Part shown: positions 50,003 to 62,123 of the stretch, piece by piece | How the letters are laid out: each line of letters begins with the position of its first letter | Numbering within the stretch: the first letter of the stretch is position 1 | From: Salvator merianae | Taxonomy: Eukaryota; Chordata; Lepidosauria; Squamata; Teiidae | Reading direction: 5' to 3' | Assembly: GCA_003586115.2 (NCBI GenBank) | Contig: QVOM02000103.1 | Location: forward strand, 3,867,996 to 3,931,995 | DNA: 64,000 nt | The notes under the pieces: generated by a model | What the model was told of the DNA's origin: nothing | The model's input: only the letters and a program-made list of their open reading frames with translations | The model's database searches: none | Program-made: the position numbers and the translations under genes

Positions 50003-50085
50003 CAGGCCCTTTCTACACAGGGCCTGATTCTGGATGATATCCTGGAATAGGGACCTGCCATCTGCAAACTGGTACAGATGGCAAA
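50003..50085 (+). mobile_element. Family A MITE, copy 3 (one arm)
   Basis: 'ggccctttctacacagggcc' and 'atagggacctgccatctgc' match the right arm of the copy at 46577-46756. The opposite arm is missing. Confidence 0.65.
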
Positions 50086-50904
50086 TTAAAATCTATCAAT
50101 TCTGGTGTCAATAAGTTTTTAACCAAATGAGTGCAATCAGGAATGTATTTTCCTGGCAGTTTAATCCAATACAGCATCCATCACATGTAGTAAATTGTAC
50201 TCTTTTTGTTATTGGCACAACTTGTCTCTTTAAACTATTACATGGTTAACTATCTGGAAAAGTATGACAAATCACCCAGTCATAAATAGAGCACAAGAGT
50301 CCAGAAGTATAGTAATTAACCTTTTTATTTAATTACGGCTGTGTAGTCAGGTAATTGAACAACCTGCATTGCCAGATGGGTTTCAGTAAATAATTCTTCC
50401 TTCATTACGGTAAAATTATATATCCTTTGTCTATTTTTGTAGCTGTTTTCACTAAGAACAAAGCAGATTGATGATTTTAGCTGGAGGTCATATAGCTGTA
50501 GAACAAAAAAAAAAAAAGAATTGATAGCATTTAATCTCTTTGTGAATGTTATAAAAGACACTGTGGAGATAAACTGAAATGAAATAACCTACCTTTACTG
50601 AATAATTTTCTGAATAATATAGTCTTGACTTCCCATTATTTTAGACATCAATACACATACGCCAATAATACTACATCTTCTTGAATTTATCTACTGTATA
50701 TCATATAAAGAAGCATGAATTTGAACCAATTTGTTAATCATTCATGCCCTACAAATTTGTCTTTTACTATCTTCCTTTTTGGTTCCCCTTACACTCCAAA
50801 GGTGTCTGGTACAAAGGAAAAGCAGAGAACATCTGGCAGATGGGATCTTCCTTATGTGGTTTTCTACCTTAACCAGCTTATAGAGTGAATGAGCTAAGGA
50901 AAAG
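50086..50904. other. Unassigned AT-rich sequence
   Basis: Nothing recognised. Confidence 0.4.
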
Positions 50905-51180
50905 GTAGCAGCCTGGCCACTGCGTTCTCATTTTGTAAATCGAGTCCATTTCTGCCTGCATATTTCACTGATGCTGCATTTCCTTTGTTCTGATAAGAAA
51001 GTAACTGTCAGGACCTAATTGGAACTGGTACTGTCTCAAGGTTGCATGGGACTGGTAAAGAGTCGGGAGTGAACTTTGGTGTTTGATGTGAACCTGCTTA
51101 GGTGGGAAAATATTGAAAGATAAATGTAACCTCTGATGCTATTCTTTGTGCAATCTCTTATCATTAAATACTGATGAATG
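50905..51180 (+). repeat. 5' LTR of the Ty3/Gypsy element
   Basis: It aligns with 53045-53327. Shared words include 'ctggccactg', 'gatgctgcatttcctttg', 'gaaagtaactgt', 'taattggaactggta' and 'gatgtgaacct'. The exact ends are uncertain by about 10 bp. Confidence 0.75.
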
Positions 51181-53044
51181 GAATGCTTCAAATAGAGAAA
51201 GAGAAGATCAGAGTGCTTTCACCCCATGGGATCATGGACCATCTTTCCAGACTTGACCATGACCTGAGGATTGTGACAGTGACTCCAATATGCCAGTACC
51301 TAAGTAGGAGCTTAAGCCCTGTCTAGTACCTTGTGGAAACCTTGTACATCTCCTGATTGGCCCCACCTGTCTCTTGTTGTCAAAACCTGGAAGCGCAACC
51401 TTCATTCTTAGACATTTACAGGATGGAATGCACCACCCTGTCCAAGCCCTGCATCTAGGAAGCATTGGATTCAGAGCCAGGAGATATTCCCAAACAACTG
51501 ATGATCCTATCTGAGCCACCTCAGTGCATCCTCCAAGTTGTGCCCCAGCGCAGCCAATAGATCCCATGAGCAAACCAAACCCTATCTGTGTCAGAGGAAT
51601 TGACAAAACTACCAGCACATTAGAAGCGATCATCCCACACTCTTGCTCTCCAGCATGGTAGAGGTCTGCAGGTACAGTGATGAGGATTCACACTTGTCAG
51701 CAATGGAACAGAGCTGACCAGCAGGGGGAACAGTGCAAAAGGGAATGCACTAGTTAGGTAGCTGTGTTCGAACCCAGAGGAGCTGTGTCTGGACTTGTGT
51801 CCAAAACAAGGGTATGGACCACAAAGTCCGAAGCTGGGTCCAAACCGTCTGATAGCACCTGTGTGGCCACGCAGTCTCCACCTCACTGCCATTCCACACC
51901 AGGAAGTGGTGCAAACACATCTTTCCTGATCCGCACCTGATTGCACGGGTCAGCTTGGAAACTACAATTTTCTTGACCACAACTGGTAGGCTTCAGGTGA
52001 GGATCAGGTGGCTTTAGTAGGTTTCAAGTCAGCTGGGACTGTTTGGAGGTGCAAACGCTACATACTAGCAAGTGTCCTGGAATGTTCCTCTCAATAAGTG
52101 CAAGTAGGCCCCCTGTGTCAAGTTCCTAGGATGAAATAGAAAGTAAGACAAGTTATCATGAGCAATTATGCTCTGGTAAATGGACACCATCTTGTTTCTG
52201 AACTGCAAGTACCAGTGTTCCATTATTTGTGCATGCCAATGCTCCTATGTCTCAAGCATTTACCTGTTTTTCTCCATCCATAGCAGACTCAAACTACACT
52301 GTCCAGGTAGTCCACATGATCAGGTGAGTTTCTGCATTGCCTATTGGAGCAGTGGAAATACTGTCTGGCTGTCCACCTATGACATGGTCAGATGGGTTTC
52401 CAGATTGTTAGTTGGGTTGGTTAGAATGCTGTAAAAAAATCCTTGTCATCCATTGGTCAAGGCACCTTGAGGTGCTATAAACAGACTGCCTTGGTGAGTA
52501 GTCCCTGGTTCAGCTGGAGATTCATAGTAAGGTTCTCAAGCTGACAAGTCCCATGCCCCTGGCTCTAGCATTCAGTTGGAGACATGGTCTATTTGTCCAC
52601 TCAGCACCTGAAGTCTTGCCTATAAGAAGTTAGAGTGTAAGATAATTGGACCTTTTAAGGTTATGGCTCAAATTAATCCTGTGACTTTCTGCCTTATGCT
52701 GCCAAAAAATACGAAAGTCCATCCCGGGTTCTATCGCAGCTTACTGCATAAAGACCCTCCACCACCTTATCACAATTCTTATCACAATCATCGTGGGTGA
52801 ACATGAGAATTTTAAACTTTCTAAAATCCTTGTTTCCCAATTGTTCTGTGGAAAATTACAATACTTGGTTCAATGATCAGGCTGTTCGTTGATCAGGCTG
52901 AAAATTCCTGGGTTGATGATGAAGATGCGAATGCTTTGTGTTTTCCATTCTCAATTCCCTGACAAGATTGGACCCCTCTCCACCCTGGCTACTGATGTCT
53001 CGCTGGGAAGTGAGGGGGACCCAACTGGAGTGGGAGTGGGGATA

Positions 53045-53327
53045 ATGTCATACTGGCCACTGTGTTACCATCTTTGATACTCTGTAAATGTAGTTCATGT
53101 CTGCATGCATGTTTCATTGATGTTGCATTTCCTTTGCTTTGATGCTAAGAAAGTAACTGTGAGGAACTAATTGGAACTGGTATTATCTCAAACTGCATGG
53201 GTCTAGGAAAGATTGGGGAGTGAACTTAGGTGTCTGATGTGAACCTACTTAGGCATAATATGTTGATGCATTTATTTAACTGATGATACTATTTTTTTCA
53301 TGATATTTTATCAATGAACACTGACGT
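53045..53327 (+). repeat. 3' LTR of the Ty3/Gypsy element
   Basis: It probably starts with 'tgtcatactggccactgtg' just after the purine-rich tract, and is the diverged direct copy of 50905-51180. Confidence 0.75.
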
Positions 53328-53463
53328 AGTCCTGCTAAGCCAATCATTGTGTTCTTTGTTTGGGTACCAGATAAGTTTATATTGACAAAAAGGAAACACT
53401 GAAACTGTGGGACATTGATGGTGATTTGTAAGAAAGGAACTGAGGAAGACCTTTTTATTGGTT

Positions 53464-53465
<2 letters not shown>

Positions 53466-53498
<33 letters not shown>
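53466..53498 (+). repeat. (CA)n microsatellite
   Basis: 33 bp of AC dinucleotides. Confidence 0.96.
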
Positions 53499-53501
<3 letters not shown>

Positions 53502-54754
53502 ATACAGTATATGTATTTCTATATAGTTTTGGAAATATATTAGTGATGTCTTATTTGAGTTTACATTTAATAGGCTTAGGTTCACAAGTTGAAATGACAG
53601 CTAAATTTTTAGCATCGTTTTTAAATTATGTATATCCTTTAGAAGTTGGATTTCTAACAGTGTCACATCTTATCATGACACTTTGTCTGGGCACAGGAAA
53701 AAAAAAGATATTGGAAACCTCTTGTGTTTCTGCTCCAAAGAAAGAGACTGAGGTGTCTGTCTAGGTGTTAAAATGCATTTTGCCAAGTGGTCAAACAGAG
53801 TCATTTTTTTTCTCTCACATTATGGTCTGAAGAATGCTCATTTGACTTCCTGTTTTACAGATGCTGTATCTATTTCAGCTGTCAAAATGTTGACTGCGAT
53901 TTTAGAAAGTAAAATGTTTCACCTTAGGTGAAAGAGGTCTTGATAGAAAACACGTATGTCACTTAAAACAGTCTTCCTAAAATCTCCCTTCCACCAGTGT
54001 ACAGTACTAATTTTAAGAGCAGCTGCTCCGAGGACACTTCTTTCCCCAAAGACCAGAAACTGAATTTCTTTTCTCTCTGTCATCCTCTTTCTCTTCAGTA
54101 AGAGATGTGCTTGACTCTAGTTAGATGCTTTATTTCTTTTACTGGTACAGACAGAAAAAAGGCATTGTATCTGCAACTCTCATTGTATCTGTGATTGTCA
54201 AGACAGAGCAGCATTTCAGTGATAACGGATGGAGACAAAAAAAAAATAGAGTTATTGCAGCACAGAAGTCTGTAATCCAGTAAATCTTGTGATCTTTCTT
54301 ATATATTAGGAGTGCTAATGTTTTCGTTCTAAGAAAGGAACAGTCTGCAAAAAAGAAAATGTCACTACTAAAACCTCTATTACTTTTTGGCAGTTTGCTT
54401 AGTCAACCTAAAACTTATTTCTGAGAACTTCTTATCAGTCTAACAAATCTAAATTTCTTAAATAAGTAGATAAGTAAAATACCAGAGACAAATCATTTTT
54501 ATCCATAGCCACTGTTCAGAAAACAAACAAAAATCCCTGAATCTATTAAGGATTATGAACAGGAAGATAAAATTATTAAACTACAAAGTAAGGTAGTGAG
54601 AAAAGCTCACAGCTGAGTCACTGGGCTCAGCTATACAAAACCATTTTAGTATTGTAGTGGCTCAAGTGAGATTAACGTAAAAGGATAACTTACGTAGTAG
54701 CACAGTCAAATAATGTGGTGTCTTTCTATCACTTTTTACTTTACCTATTCAGTT
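53499..54754. other. Unassigned AT-rich sequence
   Basis: Nothing recognised. Confidence 0.4.
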
Positions 54755-55010
54755 TTGGTTTTAAAAAAAGGCCTGGATCAATTCATGGAAGTCATGGACA
54801 TAATGGCTATTAGCCCTGATGGCAGTCGCATATGGTATGCCTCTGAAGACCAGTGATTGGGAGATTGCAAGCAGAGCAAGCTATGTGCTCATGTACTGCT
54901 GATGGGCTTCCTTGTGCAGCTGGGTGGCCACTGTGAAAATAGACTGTTGAACGAGATGGGCCATGGGTACAATTCAGTGAGGTCATGTCTTATCTCTCTG
55001 AATGCAATGT
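54755..55010 (+). repeat. CR1-like sauropsid repeat, near-complete 3' segment
   Basis: 'ggcctggatcaattcatgga', 'aatggctattagccctgatg', 'gcatatggtatgcctctgaa', 'gggcttccttgtgcagctgg' and 'tggccactgtgaaaatagac' follow the order of the common sauropsid repeat. Longest of the three copies in this window. Confidence 0.65.
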
Positions 55011-55347
55011 TCTATCTAAACTCAGTGAAAAACTGATTGTTTTACATTAAAAAACAAAAATTCAAAATGATAACCATTTTGGAGACAAGGTTCAGAACAT
55101 TATCCTTGACATGATCAGTTTTTTTCCATAGAAAGAGTTCTTCATGAAGAACATTTACATATTCCACCATTCCTCTTAACCTGGAGAGAAATAGTGTAGG
55201 AATACATTTACTGCTTTGTATTTCTGGGTTTCAACGATGATGGGTACTTTTCTTTCTTACAGATGAAATGGTAAGAAGCAGACATTTACTTTATTTTATC
55301 TTGAAAGCAGAACACCATAGAAGCTAAGAGCCTGTTCGCACTTGTAA

Positions 55348-55374
55348 CTAGCAAGCATCAAGGATGCTTGCTAG
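55348..55374. repeat. Hairpin 1: perfect 12-bp arms, 3-nt loop
   Basis: 'ctagcaagcatc' and 'gatgcttgctag' flank 'aag'. Pairing resumes outside a two-base bulge (acttgt / acaagt). Confidence 0.95.
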
Positions 55375-55471
55375 ACAAGTGTATTCACACGAGAGGACAG
55401 CCATAGCGAACCGGCAGCAGACTTCATCCGCTGCCGATCCTTACTAGCGCCTGGACAAGAAAAAAGCTGTC

Positions 55472-55516
55472 CGAATCCTCATCTGAAGCTCAAAGTGAGC
55501 TTCAGGTGAGGATTCG
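55472..55516. repeat. Hairpin 2: 21-bp arms, one mismatch, 3-nt loop
   Basis: 'cgaatcctcatctgaagctc' and the complementary 'gagcttcaggtgaggattcg' flank a loop that again centres on 'aag'. Confidence 0.95.
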
Positions 55517-55568
55517 TTCGCACTTACCTCCTTGTCCACGGTGGCAGCCATCTTCTGGGTGATCAGCC

Positions 55569-55618
55569 TGCCCATCATGCATTGCATGATCATGTGATCA
55601 CGCAATGCATGATGGGCA
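55569..55618. repeat. Hairpin 3: 50-bp near-perfect palindrome
   Basis: 'tgcccatcatgcattgc' at 55569-55585 is exactly complementary to 55602-55618. The 16-nt centre 'atgatcatgtgatcac' is itself almost palindromic. Confidence 0.95.
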
Positions 55619-55645
55619 ATGGAGTCTACCCCTTCGTGTGGGCCC

Positions 55646-55967
55646 GAATGGGCCAGTACGAGGCCCCAATCGAGCCCACACCGCTACGATCGGGCCAGGG
55701 ACGCTGGACGAGACCGTACTGCACCCCGTCTGGCGTTCTGGTGCCCGATCGCTGGTGCGAATGGCGGCCGTGGCGGCAGTGACCTACAAAGCATCAGGCC
55801 GCTGCCGAATGGGCCAGTACGAGGCCCCAATCGAGCCCACACCGCTACGATCGGGCCAGGGACGCTGGACGAGACCGTACTGCACCCCGTCTGGCGTTCT
55901 GGTGCCCGATCGCTGGTGCGAATGGCGGCCGTGGCAGCAGTGACCTACAAAGCATCAGGCCGCTGCC
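55646..55967 (+). repeat. 161-bp tandem duplication, one mismatch
   Basis: Units 55646-55806 and 55807-55967 both start 'gaatgggccagtacgaggcc'. The only difference I find is G in unit 1 against A at 55936. Because CpG sites are usually lost quickly, near-identity with many CpGs implies a recent event. Confidence 0.95.
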
Positions 55968-56130
55968 ATGGTGACCGGGAGGCCTGCGCAGTGCGCCGTG
56001 ATGACACCATCACCACACAGGCCTCCCGGTTGCTATGGCGAGCATCAGGGATGGATAATGGCGTTCTGCAATTGCCTGTCAACATCCCTGCCTGATGGCA
56101 GGGCAACATCACATTGCTAGCACAGCATTT

Positions 56131-56445
56131 TACAAGACCTGGGTATTTTGATGAGCAGGAAGTGTGTGATTGCACACATGTGTGTGCCCACATTTGCTGG
56201 CTGGTTTTGGTGCCTCATGGGCATGGAGGGCATCCTGAAGATGGCGGATCACACAAAGAAGCATCCAAACAGATAAATCTTTTCACTTTTTACATCAAAC
56301 CTGGGTCTGGAGTTGATTTTCCAACAATAATGTTATTGCAGGATAATACCCCAATATCTTGGAGCTATATTGGGATTGCCACATGTGACAAGTCCAAGAT
56401 AGCCCCTGATAATCCCAAATTTTAAGCCTTTTCTGGACAGAGTCT
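56131..56445 (-). mobile_element. Family B non-autonomous DNA transposon, copy 3
   Basis: The reverse strand has 'ttgggattatcaggggctat', 'ggcaatcccaatatag', 'caataacattattgttgg' and 'aaaatcaactcc', in the same order as copy 1 (5595-5929). The far end is 'ctgggtattttgatgagcag', matching 'ctgggtatta' in copy 1. Confidence 0.6.
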
Positions 56446-59364
56446 TTTTTACTAGTGTAATGATTGTAGTTGCAATTGTTGATATTCATTTAGTGAAAAT
56501 ACCACTGAGATCAGCCCCCAATCTAAACAGTTCCAGATTTGGTTTTGATTTGATTAAAATGATACCTCCTAGTCTTAAACCATAATATAGAGGCAACAAT
56601 GACTTGTCACTTGTAACTGAAAATATCTTATTATTTATTTTCTCATGAAACAGTTGGAACAATGTAGATGTGGGATGTTATTCTTAAGAATTATCATAGT
56701 TTTATTTGAGTAGGAACCAAAAAGAGCTGGATTTTTTTTTAAAAGGAGGCAAATATATAAAATATACAAACATAACAGTAAATGTTTGGAAGGTTTGTGT
56801 ATGTATAAAGTTTGTTTGTGTATAGAGATAGGGAGAGAGAGAGAGAGATTTGGTTTTGTTCGTCTGATAATGGGTATTGGAGAAAAGGAATAAAATGAAG
56901 AAGAGGAGAGGACAAAATCATTCAAATCAAAACCAAAAGTTTTCTCTTGTTCATGTCTTTTTTATTTAATAAGTGGGCAAAGGATATGAGCCAACCCTTC
57001 ACATATACTGATTATTTATTCATGTATGCAAGTGTAAGGTGGTATATCCTTCTATAACCAGATTGGCAAAGGCTTAATGGACTCTCACAAAAAATAGACC
57101 CTCAGCTTTGGTATATGAAGGAAGATTATGTGATTATTTTCGTGAATGGTCATGAAAAACTATTCTACCAAATAAGCAATGATTCACATAGAAAGATTCT
57201 ATTGAACAAGCATTTTGGGCCACTGGGCTACCATTTAACATGGAGTTGTTGAAATTTGTGTTGTGTGGCTTGAACTGCCTATCTTGTTTTCTGTGACTAG
57301 TGTTTCTGTCCAGGGAAGAATAGAAATGAGGGGAATTTCAACAATAAAAAGCGGAACAGAAGCTGTTTATAGAATTGGTTCTAATGATTTGGTTCCTTAG
57401 CCAGCTTTGGAGAGATCCAGATGGCTTCTTGATGGGATTTGAAAAGTATTTGGCAGCACTGGTAAACAATATCCATAGAAGTAATGGACAGTTGTGGGTT
57501 TTCGCTGATAATTTCCACTTAAGAGAAATCCAACATCAGAGCAATGATGAGCTATCTAACCTCCAGGTGTTGTTTTTACCTTGAAAAACTCTCTCTCTCT
57601 GTGTACACTCTCTGCATGTGTTATGTGTTTATGCACATACACATGCAGATTAAATATCAACAATCACTTTGCCAGGGTACTGAGATCTTGACAGATGTTA
57701 TGGATATTTATAAAGTTATAGGGAGTGGAATGTTGATGTGCATTTGTTAAATGACTGAATGAATGGGTGTGTTAAGTGTAATTTTTTTCTGGCTATGTAC
57801 CAAGCTATTGCCATTTATGGCCCACACTTTGATGTTTTCTATTTCAAAAAAAGCAAAAGACTTCTCACTGGTTTTGAGTGTATGCCAATAAAGTCATGCA
57901 ATTCGAAGGTGCTGAATGGAATTTGTGTAAAACGAATAGCTGCAAAGGTCACTGGCTAAACTAGGACATACTGAGTACCTGAAACCTACTGCTAATTGGA
58001 TAATATTACTGTTGCATCTGCCAAACCTTTTCCCTGGGAAATTCAAAATACTGTAACTGGAAACCAAGTATCACTTAATTATAATTTAATCTAGTGCAAC
58101 CTTGGCATGGTCATAGAATAGTTGCTATGACTAACTTAAGCTTTCACTTGTCTCTTACATTTACCTTTCATCTACCTTGTTTTGTTTTAAATGCGACGTT
58201 TTTCTTAATGGTTTGTGCTACTGGTCTATTAAGCCTTTCTAGATAACTTCTTATTTTGTATTAGCTGGCCATACTGTTATAGTAGTTTGTTTTATCTGTC
58301 AGTAGTGGCAGGTGATTTATATTAGCAGCAAATAAAATGTGACACACACCCCTCCCAGTAACTGTAATAGTAAAGATCATCAAAACAGAAGCTCAGCTAA
58401 GAAAATAATTAGAGTGAAAATAAGATTAAGGTTTAGACTTTTTATATTGCTTTCCCCAAATGGAGTGGGTTAAAAATAACTCACAACAGACATGAAATTA
58501 TCATCATAGTGCGCATTGTTGAAAATAAATAATATTTATATTACAATACAAATCAATAAATTTGACTAAGGCAACACATGAGGGATAAATAAAATATGAC
58601 ATAAATTGCCTTAAGGTGAAATTCAACTAAATAATTATTTCTACAATCTTTACATTGAAGAAACAACTGTTCAGCATATTCATTTCTTAAGGAATCCTAC
58701 CAAAGACTTTATTTGACCTCGCTAGATAATCCTTCTTTGCACTGGGGAATAAAATTTGCAAGTGATTGAAATTGTTTCTGACAGCAAAGTAACTTGTCAC
58801 TTCCTATATTCTCTTGAACATGAATTTATCTGTTTCTTTTGCTTATTCTTTTCTCAAAAAGCTAAGCAGAAAACAAGTGGAAATGTTTATTGAATGTTTA
58901 GGAGAAAACCATGGTGAGAAGAGCAATGAAAGGTAAAATGGTGAGTCATTGGATAGGAGGGCTAATTTATATTAAAAAAGACTACTCTAAGAATTAGTGA
59001 CCTATGTAATTTCCTTATAAAATTTGTAATCTGCATATATGAAAGGATTTTTTTTCCTGCTTTATTGGCAACTTTTTTAGTCATCCAGCAAGTCTTTGGA
59101 ACACCTTTTCCTCTGACATATGGTGGCATTATTCCTAGAAATGAATTAACAACACTCCTGCTGAGAATAAGGTACCCAGTGCTTCAATAAACAAGAATAT
59201 ATCAAATAATAAGTGCCAAGAAAAACAAGGAGAAACAAACGCTGCCCAGTCTCATGCAAGAAGTATAAGTCAGGTCCATTACCAACTACAAGCACTCCTC
59301 AAGTTGACAAGAGAAACTTGTAGGATCTTGTTTAGATCCCACAATCATCTCACCACCTCTGACA
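56446..59364. other. Unassigned AT-rich sequence
   Basis: A short GA-rich run lies at about 56826-56848. No exon or repeat family recognised. Confidence 0.4.
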
Positions 59365-59715
59365 GGAGATAATCCTGGACAAACCTGGGCTTTTAACTTG
59401 TCAGTTGTTTCCTTGAAGAATCACTTTTGCAAAAATACCCATACGGTAGAAAGTACCTGCCCATTTTTCCCTTTTTAATGTGCTTCCTATATACAGGTAC
59501 TTTTGCAAGACCAGAGATTCCATGAGGAAAAAACAGACAAGGTAAGGAATCCAGTATGACAGAAAACCCATCACCATAGTGGATTTTCCATAATGCCTGT
59601 ATAGTACCTTTTTGGTGCACTATTCTAGGAGTACACTGGGCTTGCCACAGGTATGTGTGACAATCCCAATATAGCCCCAAGAAAGTCAAGGTTTTTAAAC
59701 CATATCTGGGGGCAC
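59365..59715 (-). mobile_element. Family B non-autonomous DNA transposon, copy 4 (diverged)
   Basis: The reverse strand starts 'ccagatatggtttaaaaacc', then 'ggggctatattgggattg' and 'ccacatagtggat' like words. The other end is 'cctggacaaacctgggcttt'. The order agrees with copies 1 and 3 but similarity is weaker. Confidence 0.5.
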
Positions 59716-60429
59716 CTTAAGTGAGTCCTTGTGTTAGAGATCTGGCCTAGCTGGATAGTGAAAGTGTGCAAATGGAAGACTTAGACAACTCTGACAACCC
59801 AACAAAAAACTATTATTCTCTTTCACACTTTGCAGCCATCTCTGAGACATCAGCCATAGGCTGAGGATAGAGTTAGAAACACTGGGTGGTCTTTGACATA
59901 TTGGCTGACAACTTTCTAAAGTATCTCCAATTATTTAGTATGTCTGGCAACATTTTTCCCAGAGGTTGTATAACAAAGGAAATGCTTAACAAAATGTGAC
60001 CAAAGTTATTTGCTTAACAACACCAGAAAACTGGTTTAACAGTTTCTTCTTCAAATTCCAATCTTACAACTATAGAATTAAAGGACAAGAGAATAGGAAT
60101 CATTTTCAGTTGCATAACTTGTTGCATAACCATCTTATTCCTTCTGAATTATTTTCCTTTTATAGCAAAAGTATATATTCAGCAAACTCACCCAGGGTTT
60201 CCTTTTATCTTTTAATTAATCTGCCCTTTCCCTACACTCTGCCTTATGCTAAAGAAAAAAATATTGTCAGTTGGATCTCTAAAGTTCAGCAGATTAATGA
60301 ATCTAGTTATGTAAGTTAATAGAATTTGAACTATGGTGATAGCTTGTTGGTCTGGTAAAACAAGACAGCTATATCATCTTTCACATAGATAATCCTATCA
60401 ATGGAACTTAAAAGATGATAGAGATAGAT

Positions 60430-60430
<1 letters not shown>
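59716..60430. other. Unassigned sequence
   Basis: Nothing recognised. Confidence 0.4.
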
Positions 60431-60462
<32 letters not shown>

Positions 60463-60463
60463 G
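60431..60463 (+). repeat. (GATA)n microsatellite
   Basis: About eight GATA units, with imperfect flanking units from 60419. Confidence 0.95.
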
Positions 60464-60615
60464 GTATAGATTAGATCATTAGTAACCCCACAAAATGCCA
60501 CAGTTTTGGGTTAACTAAAAGAAACCTAGTATTATATTGGATTTTCTGTGTCGCCTTGTCTTTTGGCAATTTTATATCAGTTAATAGTTGTTGAAATATT
60601 CTGTTTTATATTTAG

Positions 60616-60840
60616 AGAACCAACATGGTGTAATGGACAGAGTATGATATTTAATTGATAAACCTGGGACGGGCCCATGCAAGCTAGCATGGTTGTTTTT
60701 AGGATAAAGTGGCAGTAACTATGCATATTTCCCTCATTTTCTTAAATGAATTATGAGATAAAGCTGTTTGAAGAATTATTTGAGATCTGATATAAGGTGG
60801 AGTGCTTAGACTACTGAATGTCACCAGGGAAAAACTGGCA
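60616..60840 (+). mobile_element. Degraded tRNA-derived SINE of the squamate type
   Basis: 'gagaaccaacatggtgtaat' and 'ggacagagtatgatat' follow the squamate SINE head ('gagagccagcgtggtgtagtgg..agagtg'). 'aacctgggac' and 'ggttgtttttaggataaagt' match its later part ('acctgggagac', 'gggttgttgtgaggataaaat'). Pol III box A and B are both eroded. It is too diverged to be active. Confidence 0.6.
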
Positions 60841-62123
60841 TAATTCACCAACAAGCCATAAAAGTCACCAAATTATTTGTAATAGGCATTATTTTGCAAC
60901 AGTAGTTATTTCCATGTATTATTCCACGATTAAAAACAAAAAGGAGGATATTAGGAATTAAAACTTTCCTCAGCAAAACTTTCCTCAGCAGAAACTGTAA
61001 CACAAATAGAAGCTTTTCATCACTGATTCCTTACCATTCTCCACAGGAAGCAATGATATGTGTTGGACATACAAATAGGAAGCATTCAACAAAATGCAAT
61101 TATATGGTACTAGTCATGGAATCAGTGTTTGTGTTGCTTTTAGTTATGAAAACTGCAGTAAAAATACTTTTTTATTGTGTATTTTTTGTCTGCTTTCCCA
61201 TGATTTTTTTCCCCTTCATCCAATGCTTTCATAGCTAGAACCTAGACACATAAAGGAAATATATACCTTTTTTTTTTCAAAAAGAAAGTGTAATTTCAGT
61301 ATAAAGCACCCTGATAATACTCCAGAGATCTTATTTATTTATTTTTTTAAATATACATTAACATTTCAAAAAACCTTTCTGCAGTTGCATTTTTGCCTTT
61401 CCAGGTGGGGACAGATTGTAAAACTAAACTGCTTTATTAAAATTGGAATAATCTGATCTATATGGTGACATTGTCATACAGACCAGATAATGCAACTTTA
61501 TCCTAAAATTTATTATTTGTCACTAGTGTTTTGTTGCTGAGAAGGTGCATGAATTTGAAGTTTGAAGTTTATGTTGTTATGACAATGGAAAGAAGATCCA
61601 TAATTAAAAATAAAGAATTCTATTTGTCTTGGCACACGTATTGCTGAAAATATTGTACTTTCAGAAAAACAGCACGGTACTTAGGAGCCTAAACAATAGA
61701 GAACACATATGGTGAGATAAACTAAGAAATATAATTAGGCCATATGAGTCAAAAGTGATTTATATGAAGCAAACAGATTGGCAGACAGAAGATAAATGAA
61801 GAGAATAACCTACCTGCCACCTAAGTTTCTGAAGGTAGTTCAAGGACATTTTTTTCAGACAGGCTTTCCATGATAGAGGCTTGATATATATATAAGCCAC
61901 AATGAGTAATATACAGGCCAGTGTTCAGAAGTTTCTTGTTTACCATGATCCTTATCCATATAGTCATGGTACACGAACGTTGCAGGGCAAAAAGGGGAAG
62001 GTATCCAAACTCTGGAACAAATGCAAATGATTTAAATCTAGGTAAATAATTAATATACTATTAATCTCCATTAGAATGCCAGTTTCAAAATGCTAAATGT
62101 GATAAGAACTTAGAGTAAAAGCT
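60841..62123. other. Unassigned AT-rich sequence
   Basis: It holds a local duplication 'aaaactttcctcagca' at about 60960-60990. Otherwise nothing recognised. Confidence 0.4.

Larger units (their letters stand above)
50905..53327 (+). mobile_element. Degraded Ty3/Gypsy LTR retrotransposon, internally deleted, with chromodomain remnant
   Basis: Two diverged direct repeats of about 275 bp flank about 1.85 kb. The plus-strand interior keeps a gag-like segment (DQVSFCIAYW ... WLSTY, about 52319-52380). A C-terminal integrase segment follows (GPFKVMAQINPVTF from 52648, then KVHPGFYRSLL). A chromodomain-like stretch comes next (GKLQYLVQ near 52848, WVDDED near 52909), then FHSQFPDKIGP at 52942. A purine-rich tract (53026-53041) precedes the 3' LTR. 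Protease, RT, RNase H and most of integrase are missing, and stops and shifts are frequent. Chromodomain Ty3/Gypsy elements in vertebrates include the Sushi-type lineage. Confidence 0.75.
55325..56105. mobile_element. GC-rich multi-hairpin block, probably a non-autonomous transposon
   Basis: This CpG-rich island of about 780 bp in AT-rich intron begins 'gagcctgttcgcacttg'. It contains three consecutive dyads (55348-55374, 55472-55516, 55569-55618) and then a 161-bp tandem duplication (55646-55967). 'ttcgcactt' occurs at 55335 and again near 55519. No matching right terminus was found, so the borders are tentative; family B copy 3 follows directly. A 158-codon plus frame crossing the duplication (55619-56095) is best explained by GC richness. 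No transposase sequence is present. Confidence 0.55.

Noticed and set aside
51232..51980. Overlapping minus frames of 133, 108 and 76 codons
   Set aside because: They are antisense to the interior of the plus-strand Ty3/Gypsy element and have no motif of their own.
55619..56095. 158-codon plus-strand open frame through the tandem duplication
   Set aside because: The unit length of 161 is not a multiple of three, so the two copies are read in different frames. All three plus frames are open because of GC richness.
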